The notes under the pieces are model-generated. The model was not told the origin of the DNA. It ran no database searches and saw nothing but the letters and a program-made list of their open reading frames with translations. Made by a program: the position numbers and the translations under genes. Of a stretch of DNA of 64,000 bases, positions 56,118 through 64,000 are shown one piece after another. How positions within the stretch are numbered: position 1 is the stretch's first letter; each line of letters opens with the position of its first letter. The stretch is from Datisca glomerata (lineage: Eukaryota; Streptophyta; Magnoliopsida; Cucurbitales; Datiscaceae): the NCBI GenBank assembly GCA_003255025.1, contig QANY01000011.1, forward strand, positions 397,667 through 461,666, given 5' to 3'.

Positions 56118-57830
56118 AATTTATAAACATTTGTTAAATTGTCCATCCATTTTTTTATTCTGTAGTCTTTGAGGAAAAGGAGGCAATGGCCTTATAAGTT
56201 CAACTATTGGTTTCTCTTGAGCTTTTGACACTATTTCTTTTGATGTTGAAACATTTGGCTTTGATGCTTCCTTACTCGAGCTCTCTCATTTTTCTTTTCC
56301 TTTTGCTTTATCTTCTTTTTCTCTCTCTCAAGCTCAGCTATAACTTTTCCACTTCTCAGATGAATGGCTTTACCATGATCTTTGCCCTCCCTTATAGGGT
56401 TTTCAGTGGTGGTTGGCAAAGATCCTTGGGGTCTTGAATTGAGTACATTAGTTAACTGTCCCATCTGATTCTCTAAATTTATCAATGAAACTGCTTAGCT
56501 CTGTATCATGGCTAATTGATTCTGTATCACATATTCATTTTTCGTGATGTACTCTTTCAACAGGCTTTCCAAATTGCTTGGTTGCTCATTTAATGGTTTA
56601 TGCACTTTGAGTTTGTTGTGGTGTAAATCCAGGAGGGTAATTTGGCTTTCGTTCCATTTGGAAAGGACTAGCATTCTGATTATGATTAGTCCATAAGAAG
56701 TTTGGATGTTATCTCCATCGTAGATTATAGATGTTGGAATAAGAATTGTAGTTCTGGTTGCTCTGGATATTTATGTTAAAATTTTCAACAAAGTTCACAG
56801 AGGCAGGGTTTCCAGGACAATGTTCAAATATGTGCTCTTCTCCATGGTAAACACAACATCTTGTCACCACTTGATTGACCTCTTACTGTATTGGTGGTGC
56901 TTGTTGGCCTTGCGGCTGTTCTGATGGAAGTATCATGTTCATGTTCTTAATCATGTCTTCTAGAGATGACACTTGGCTCATGAACTCCTTCTACTTTCCT
57001 GGTTGCTGTGATGTAGCAACTCTAGTTTTGGCCATTGGTGATTGTTGCTTGCTATTCTCTCTAAAATCTCACAAGCCTCATTATAAGACAGATAAAATTG
57101 CTCCACTTACTGAAGCATCAACCATCAATCTTATAAAAGAATTCAACACATTGTAAAAGGTTTCTATTTGAATGCAATGTAGAATTCCATGATGTGGACA
57201 CTTCCTTAGCAACTCCTTAAATCTTTCTCATGCCTCATTCAAAGATTCATCCTCTATTTGATAGGGGAAAATACTTCATCAGGAACTTCACAGCTAAATC
57301 ATTCTAGCTACTGACTCAATTTGAGGGCAATGAGTTGAGCAATGCTCTAGCTCTATCCCTTAGTGAATATGGGAACAATCTCATTCTCAATGCATGTTTA
57401 GAGGCTCCTGGAATCTTGAATGCATCATTCACCTCTATAAAAAGTCCTAAATGAATATGATGATCTTCAGAAGGTAATCCATTAAACTGACCAACTGTCT
57501 GAAGCATCTGGAACATGACTGGCTTAAATTCAAATTGCGGACCTTGAATTTCAGACCTCATAATACCAGGGTTCATTGCTTGTGGCTGAAGGACAACATA
57601 ATCCTTTTATTTCCCTTTTCCCTATCATCTTTCATTACAATGACATGATTGTCATTTTTTGCATTGCTATCATTTTTTACCCTTTCATTGACTACTTCTT
57701 GTCCATTGGGTGTAGCCATAGTTGCCGCAGCAGCTACAACTCTATGATCTCTTCTAATATGCCTTAGGGTTCTGTCTATCTCTAGATCAAATAATATGTC
57801 CAATGCTTGCTGCCTGCGCATATAAAAGAT
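56118..57830 (-). mobile_element. Gypsy element: gag region (Tat/Athila-like)
   Basis: On the minus strand the interior starts near 57830 with MRRQQALDILFDLE. It continues with a gag core: FKPVMFQMLQTVGQFNGLPS, DHHIHLGLFIEVND, KHALRMRLFPYSLRDRARAL and LNSLPSN (57576-57316). Farther on a linker reads IINLENQMGQLTNVLNSRPQG then ENPIREGKDHGKAIHLRSGK (56485-56310). These blocks are the retrotransposon-gag domain of plant gypsy elements. Between them the frame is broken repeatedly. Polymerase, RNase H and integrase are missing, lost in the deletion that also removed half of copia C. Confidence 0.85.
57316..57576 (-). pseudogene. Gypsy gag core fragment
   Basis: An 86-codon minus-strand frame spans FEFKPVMFQMLQTVGQFNGL to RMRLFPYSLRDRARALLNSL, the best-preserved part of the gypsy gag domain. 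A frameshift follows toward lower coordinates. Confidence 0.9.
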
Positions 57831-57896
57831 CTCACACTCCTAGAAACATAGCAGAGCAACAACTCAATAATACTTATAAATCAAATTCTATTTGCT

Positions 57897-59338
57897 TAAT
57901 GCTTAATGAGATCTCCTATGCAAGTATACATATCACAACAAGTAATATAGTAGTAAATGAGTGTCAAACCCACATGGAATAGTGAATATTCAATGCTTAA
58001 TTGAACAAGCATATTTGAAAAGTAGGTAATGTTGTAGCAATTGGTAAGATTATAATTGAACTAAGACTAAATGTAGATTGCTCAAAGTTAAGAATTAAAG
58101 TAATGACAACTGAGTAAAAGAAGATTACTAAAGTTATTTATATATTTAAGATAAAATTAGGCTAGTACGGACGATTCCCCCTTCATTTACTTTACCTATT
58201 TTAAGTCAGTCTTCATTGCTATAGTAGTTCAAAAGTAGTACCCTAGCTCTAAGGCACATCAAACTTATGGTTAAGAGATATCTACTTAGGCCAACCTCCT
58301 TCGTATCTAAGCAGGATTAGGTTAACACAGATTCATTAAGCATCAGCTAATAGGTTGCAAGGCAAGCTCATATTCCTATGCAACTTACTAAACACCTATA
58401 TGAAACAATGCTCATATATTCTTGATTTAGGCATACATGTATTGGGTAAGCTTTTCCATTAAACTATGTTCTTCTGATACTTAACTTAACTGGTATTCTA
58501 AAATGCAATGGCCAATCACATTCAAGAAATTTAACAAACAACATGCTTAACCCAAATAGCTTAAGAAAAGATGCAATGGATACTTCATTAAAAAGGCAAA
58601 GCAAAATCTAGGTTAAGTTACCATACTAGCCTCACAAAACTTAGCTTATAATGAACTTACGTGAGGGTATAGAATATCTGGAATCCATATAATCCAACAT
58701 TGGAAAGATTTAAGGTAAGAATAGTACATATAGAAAATGAGGTAAAGAAAGAGAAAAGAAGAGTAAATTATGTGTCTAAGCTCCTTGTCGTCTTCCTCTT
58801 TCTCTCTTCCTTATTCTATCATCTTCTTCGTCCTCTTTTCTTCCTTGTACAGGTTCTTCGTCATCTTCTCTCAGGCAACTGTCGGCTAAAATATACAAAA
58901 ATGGTGGTCACTCTCTCAAAATATAAGGGTTTTCTATTTGTACTCTTGACAAAATTAGGGCAAAGTCTTAGCACGAGCGCACGTGGCGAGCCTCTAAGAA
59001 GTTGGGGACCACAATACGCAGGCAAATTCGATTTCAGCTCCAACTCACCCACACGCTAGCTACTTGATCTCTTATATTGAAGGAACACTGCTATATCAAT
59101 GGAAACTGTTATAGCATTAAAGATTCCAAGCTATCCAGTAGCATTGCACCAAAGAGACCCTAAATTGCATAATACTGCCTAAAATATTCAAAAAGAGGCT
59201 AGCATGCTAAATATAAACTCTAAAACTAAACTAACTGCATTTAACTGAAAAAATCATAGATTCTAATCAACATTCCTAAAACAGGAAACAATCTAAACTT
59301 AGAATGGCTAAAATAACTCTACATTCATAGAGTTATCA
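57897..59338 (-). repeat. Gypsy element: 5' LTR
   Basis: Plus-strand reading starts TAATGCTTAATGAG and ends GAGTTATCA at 59338, i.e. TGATAACTC...TTA on the element strand. The first 900 bp match the truncated LTR at 50122-51046. The flanks GCTCT (59339-59343) and GCCCA (left of 50122) agree at only three of five bases, so the target duplication is uncertain. Open frames in it (58700-59059) are non-coding by-products. Confidence 0.8.
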
Positions 59339-60720
59339 GCTCTGTACGATGTTATGGGTGGGCCTCGGCTCTTCCTCTCCGGTTGCCTGGGTAGGAGTAT
59401 GTATGAAAATCTCGACCATTAGGGTTTCTCCCAGGGTTTCTCTTTGGGTGACACGCCAATTACGAGTTGCCTTCCTGTTGGTCCCGTCACCTTATATGGA
59501 GGAATACGCTCGTGCATTTCACGATGAGAATCTTGGTTCTATCAAGAATCAGGGCAAAAAGGTCTCATTACCGTCCTTACCCACTCATTGGAGCTTCATG
59601 TTCTGGCCTGACTCATAAGCCCACATACCAATGTTGGCTTGTCCCTTACCTTCCACTTTTACACAAGGAGGGATGTGGAAGCTGAGAGTTGTCCATCCCA
59701 TATTTGTATTTCGATTTGAGGTGGAGTATTGAGGTAAGGCTCTGTATTTCAACTGGGAATGTTCCCAAGTCCATTTACCCGTACCACGCAGTTTTTCTTT
59801 GCCTATGCTGGAGCTTTGTAAAATTGTTGGTGGCCAAAAAAGGGCACCAAGGAAAAAGGTGGAGGGTGTCACATCAATATTTTCCTCCATCTTCCGCAGC
59901 TATTCATATATTTTCCTTCGTTCGCTCTCCAATGACCTTGTTCTCCTCCTTTATCCTCCTAGGATGTCTCCAACCAAAACCTTACAAAGGGGGAGCCTAG
60001 CCATATGTAGTTTAGTCACTTTTTGGTCCCAATCTTCTCAAGTGATGGAACTCTCTCTAAGTCAGGAAATAGTCGTACTCTTTTCTGGGTAGTTTCCCCC
60101 ACGGTTCTGTGAGTGCATGGCGGCTCCGCCAGTGAGCCTTTCAGTCATCGGGGATGATCATTTTTGTCAAGATACTGTTAGGACTTGAATGACAACTGAC
60201 ACGTCTTTCTTCCCTTTCCTGGTTATCTCGGAGGTTACGACCATCGTATCTTTCTTCCTTTGCCAAGTAATCATCATGATAGCAGAAAGTTTCTCTCGTG
60301 ACAGGGGGAAGGGAGGAAGCGTGTCAAAGAAGCCTCTCGGAGGAGTGCTAAGGTAGCCTCACAAGACACGATACATGTCTTCTATTGTATGGAAGGGAGT
60401 TGATCGCCTTGACATAAAGCGTTATGCAATAAATGTCGAAATGACCAGACATAGGCTATCTTGATAGTCTATCATCGCGATTGGACCTGTTGAGTGCTAC
60501 TTTCGGTAGGAAATGATGGCCTTGTGCTCAGTGTTAATGGAGCACTCATCGTGAACTTTGATCTTTTATATGTGCTTGGGTCTATTCAACCCAAGCCTCC
60601 TTGGGGCTGGCCAGTCGAGGTTGGTCCTTCTCCTTAGAAACTTTCTTTCGTCATAGGCTTCTTCATGTGGCATGTCACATGTCGTCAGGTTATTGAAGGT
60701 TGGGAAAACACCCATAACAA
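59339..60720. mobile_element. Tandem-repeat-bearing retroelement remnant, right part
   Basis: Unassigned sequence without a recognisable domain; several overlapping frames on both strands (59349-60092) have no family resemblance. Its final 100 bp (60620-60720) repeat 48352-48451, consistent with this being the other LTR of the element split by the gypsy insertion. It ends exactly where copia D coding sequence begins. Confidence 0.5.
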
Positions 60721-62251
60721 CATCATTCACTCATTTTTAAACAATTATGGCATTATGTTCAGACATACATTCCTTCATGCCCACCACCAAAATGATGTGG
60801 CTAAGAGAAAACATAGGTATGTGGTGGAAACTGGTCTTACCTTACTCTCCCAATCATCCGTCCCACTTAAATTTTGTGGTTTGCCTTTCAAACAACAACT
60901 TACCTTATTAATAGGCTTCCATCCCTTGTTTTCTAAAAGTTTTACCTTTTCAAAAGTTGTTTCACAAGGTTTCTATTATAAATTTCTCAAAGTTTGTGGG
61001 TGTTCTTGCTTTCCCTACTTGAGACCTTACAAATTGAACTTAAGATCTACCATGTGTGTTTTTCTAAACTACTCACCCACACACAAAGTATATTTCTACT
61101 TGCACCCTTCTAGAAATCTCCATACTATTATTGAGGTGGTATTTTGTTAGCATATATTTACTTTCAAAACAACTTTGTATTTGGCTCACAAACTAACTCT
61201 ATTGCTTATTTTCTTGGTTAAAGTCTTGTGATGCTCATCCTCTCATTCTCAAAGCTTTAATATGGGTAATTTTTTTACACTCTTCCTCTACTTTGTCCAT
61301 CTCTCATTCCCCACTTATGTCTCCTGCTCTTACCTCATCATCTCAACTACCACCACACGAAAATGTCCACCCAATGATCACTAGGTTTAAGGCAACCAAG
61401 CCTCTACATCCCCATCCCTCAAGTCTCTACATCCTATAATTACAAGGTAAAGTCTTATCCACCATCACAACACCTCAAGCCCACCACATCACCTCACCAC
61501 CTTGAACAGTGACAATAATGAACCCAAATCCACCAAAAAATCTCTTGTTAACCCCATTTGAAAGCATGTTATGTTACAAAGAGTATGAAAAACTTTTATA
61601 TAATCATACCTGGATATTGGCCCTGCATCATGAAGGTATGAATGTAGTGGTTAACAAGTGAGTTTACAAACTCAAACCAATTCCCCATGGCAAACCTTTT
61701 AGGTACAAGGTTGGGTTAGTAGCTAAAGGTTTTCACCAAAACCCTAGCTTGGACTACATAAAGGCCTTCAGGCATTCATTAAACCAGTGACCATTAGACT
61801 TGTTTTCATGCCCTAACGATGGATTGACCACTAAGGAACCTAGATGTCAACAATGCCTCCCTCAATGACACCATCATTGAAACAATGTACATGCAACAAC
61901 CTAAAGTGCATTGATAAAGTTACCTTCATTATGTTTGCAAACTTCATAAGGCTTTCTGTGGGTTCAAACAGGCACCAATGACAAGCTAAGAGTAATGTTT
62001 CTTAAGAAACGCTTCAAGTCCTCTAAGTCAGACACATCTAGATTTGGATACAACTTCCATTAGCCTTTCAAGAACCATGGTGAAGCTCTCCCTTATCACA
62101 CCCCCTATAGAAGCCTTATTATAGCTTTACAATACATAACTCTCACCAGGCCAGATATTTCCCACATAGTCAACAAACTTAGCCAATTTCTTTACTATCA
62201 TACCTTCACTCATTGGCAAGCTTGCCAAAAACTCCTCAGATATCTAAAGGG
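60721..62251 (+). mobile_element. Copia element D: integrase and reverse transcriptase, degraded
   Basis: A plus-strand copia starts abruptly inside integrase. The frame 60721-61150 reads FLNNYGIMFRHTFLH, AKRKHRYVVETGLTLLSQ and KVCGCSCFPYLRPYKLNLRS. Reverse transcriptase follows in pieces: FRYKVGLVAKGFHQNP (about 61700), TLTRPDISHIVNKLSQF (about 62140) and QKLLRYLKG (about 62230). Stops and frameshifts are frequent. The 5' part of the element is not at the expected adjacent position. The coding sequence is split at 62251 by a solo LTR. Confidence 0.85.
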
Positions 62252-63401
62252 TGTTGATCCGGTTATTCTAGAATGAATTTTGATGATAGCAAATGATTGA
62301 GATATTATTAATATATTTAATCAAGTGTATAGGAATAAAATAATCATGAGATGGATAAATGGAAAAGCTTGAAGAAAAATGGACGTGAAGGATTTATTTT
62401 TTATGTATATTTATAGTTGGACTCAATTAGGTTGATTTAATTTCTCTATACTCAAGAATACAGCCAAGCACACCTTGCTTAAAAGATAATCAACCATTTA
62501 TGTCCTAAAATAAACTCCATAACCCAAAAAAGTCTGAAATACCCTTTGAAAGACTCGATTCATTGTATCTAGACTTTTTGGGATTAAATCGGTCAGACCG
62601 ATGTGAAATCAGATGGGCCAATTTGGAACCTATCGGACCGGTTCCCTAATCGGTGCCTCCAATTTCTGAAAAAGGAAATTACTTATGTGATTGCCTAAAT
62701 TGGTCACACCGGTCGGACTGGTTGCTTGTTTAGGAATAATCCCCTAAATCAAGTAACGGTTCCACAGATTTTTAGACCAGTCGGATTAGTTTTGAAATGG
62801 CTCCTTCACTATAAGAAGGGGAGTCCTTTTCACCTTTTCTCACAGACTTCAACGCCATTCTCTCTAATTTTTCTCACATCCTTGTTCTGTATTCTTGAGA
62901 TTAGAGTTGTGATAATTTCCTGAGTGAGAAATATAGTTGTGAGAGAAGAAAAAAATTATGGGAGTATTACTGTGAGTTATTGTAAGAGATTTGAAGATCC
63001 CGAAAAGCTGATTGTCAAGGTTTTATTGGTACCACAAACCAATAGGAATGGTAAAAGGCTTAGTCTTCAATCATTATTATGAAGACCGTGAGGTAAAAAT
63101 ATTCAAGGGGGATCCTTGAAGCGTGGACGTAGGGATAAGTTTTCTCGAATCATGTGAAAATATCGTGTGTCATATCTCTCTCTACTCTCTTTATTTTCCA
63201 CATATTTTTATTTCTCAAACTTTTGTATTGACTTGCTATTTACATTTTCACATTTGTTACGCTTAGTCAATACTTTGCTTTGCTATTTTGATATTTATTC
63301 AAGTAGATTTTATTATTTTAATAAGTGCGTGTATTTCTTAAATCACACACAATCACTCAATTCACCCCCCCCCCCTCTTGGTTGGCCATATCAATCTTTC
63401 A
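62252..63401 (+). mobile_element. Solo LTR inserted in copia D (Maximus/SIRE-like)
   Basis: A 1.15-kb block starts TGTTGATCCGGTTATTC and ends CAATTCACC(C)n TCTTGGTTGGCC...ATCTTTCA, an ending well known from SIRE/Maximus-type copia LTRs. It splits the copia D codons for KG|TQAEG. The flanking AGGGT is present at 62248-62252 and 63404-63408, so a 5-bp duplication with slightly eroded ends is likely. No primer site or coding region follows, so it is a solo LTR left by recombination. Confidence 0.8.
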
Positions 63402-63936
63402 ATAGGGTACTCAAGCAGAAGGTCTTCATCTTACCAAAGCCTCATAGCTTACACTTACTGCCTTTACAAATGTTGACTGGGCTAGTTGATCTGATGATAA
63501 TAGATCCTCCTGTGGCTATGCCATCTACTTTAGCACCTAAATTATCTCTGGATCCTTTAGGAAACAACATGTAGTTGTCAGATCAAGCATAAAAAGTGAG
63601 TATAGGGCTCTTGCTCATGCAGTTGCAAAACTAGTCTGGCTAACATCTATTTTGGGTGAGCTCGGCATCAATCTACATTCATCTCATGTCATATAGTGTC
63701 ATAATTAAGGAGCTCCCTCCTTAGCTGTTAACCCTGTCTCCTATGCCAGAACAAAACACATTGAAATTAATGTGCACTTTGAGAGGAACAAGGTTCTCTT
63801 CAAAACCCTTGAAATCAAATATGTTCCTTCACTTACCAGGTGTTGACATCCTCACTAAATCCCTCTTAAGACCTCACTTCTTCTATCTGAAAGACAAGCT
63901 CACGATGGATGTACCCACCATGACCTTGAGGTGGGT
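63402..63936 (+). pseudogene. Copia D RNase H end
   Basis: The interrupted polyprotein resumes with TQAEGLHLTK, then DW(A) and SSCGYAI, then SSIKSEYRALAHAVAKLVWL, TSILGELGI and HIEINVHFERNKVLF, the copia RNase H domain (E-Y-R-A-L-A and H-I-E-x-x-x-H-F-x-R). Several in-frame stops occur. A purine-rich GACCTTGAGGTGGG at about 63922-63935 serves as polypurine tract. Confidence 0.85.
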
Positions 63937-64000
63937 TGTTAAAGTATGCATTGCACAGACATATCATACATATCAAGATCAACACTCTAACACTCAATTG
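63937..64000 (+). repeat. Start of copia D 3' LTR, cut by the window end
   Basis: TGTTAAAGTATGCATTGC directly follows the polypurine tract, as expected for an LTR start. The rest lies outside the window. Confidence 0.6.

Noticed and set aside
58700..60092. Several frames of 70-120 codons on both strands
   Set aside because: They fall inside an LTR and an unassigned retroelement segment, overlap one another on both strands and show no recognisable domain.

Overview
This is an AT-rich segment of a plant nuclear genome, most likely a eudicot. The evidence is spliced genes with GT-AG introns, CT-rich leaders, plant Ty1/copia and Ty3/gypsy elements primed by initiator-methionine-type tRNA sites, hAT, Mutator-like and CACTA-like DNA elements, a TRIM and a tRNA-derived SINE. 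I cannot name the species. No bacterial operon, CRISPR locus, rRNA gene or convincing tRNA gene is present.

Only one gene looks intact: a 325-residue multi-pass membrane protein (At1g10660/At5g62960-like) encoded by eight coding exons from 8210 to 11682, with a probable non-coding first exon around 7330-7475. Its promoter holds a perfect 19-bp palindrome and lies directly behind a 1.1-kb degenerate minisatellite (5945-7080). Three host-gene-like or TE-gene relics flank it on both sides: one exon resembling plant D-Ala-D-Ala ligase with a 1-bp deletion (2484-2602), a plant-mobile-domain (MAIN-like) relic on the minus strand (3430-4010), and an intron-containing lipoyl synthase fragment (20883-21650).

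From 12.6 to 37.1 kb the window is a collection of transposable elements, many with readable boundaries. They are a 117-bp SINE with a 14-bp target duplication; a decayed gypsy element carrying tandem repeats and a copia-type LTR (13.7-18.5 kb); a CACTA-like end next to the lipoyl synthase fragment; a hAT element (25090-26226); a CACTA-like element with palindromic subterminal repeats (27147-29367); a 226-bp MITE; a complete 355-bp TRIM; a Mutator-like element (32971-35922) that carries a GRF zinc-finger gene and a 650-bp array of short palindromes; and a second hAT element with a perfect 8-bp duplication (35999-37102). Three diverged copies of the GRF zinc-finger gene occur in this part.

From 39.3 to 64.0 kb lies a nested stack of LTR retrotransposons. 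The base is a plus-strand copia element (from 60.72 kb to the window end). A tandem-repeat-bearing element (48352-50121 and 59339-60720) lies against it. That element is interrupted by a minus-strand gypsy element (50122-59338), which is in turn interrupted by a truncated minus-strand copia element (51047 to about 55.9 kb). A sister copia element (39343-48351) abuts the left side. Solo-LTR-like insertions sit inside the copia LTR (46431-47895) and inside the plus-strand copia RNase H region (62252-63401). All retroelement coding regions are broken by stops and frameshifts. The most unusual structures are the palindrome array inside the Mutator-like element, the minisatellite abutting the intact gene, and a gypsy-copia junction that leaves one open chimeric reading frame.
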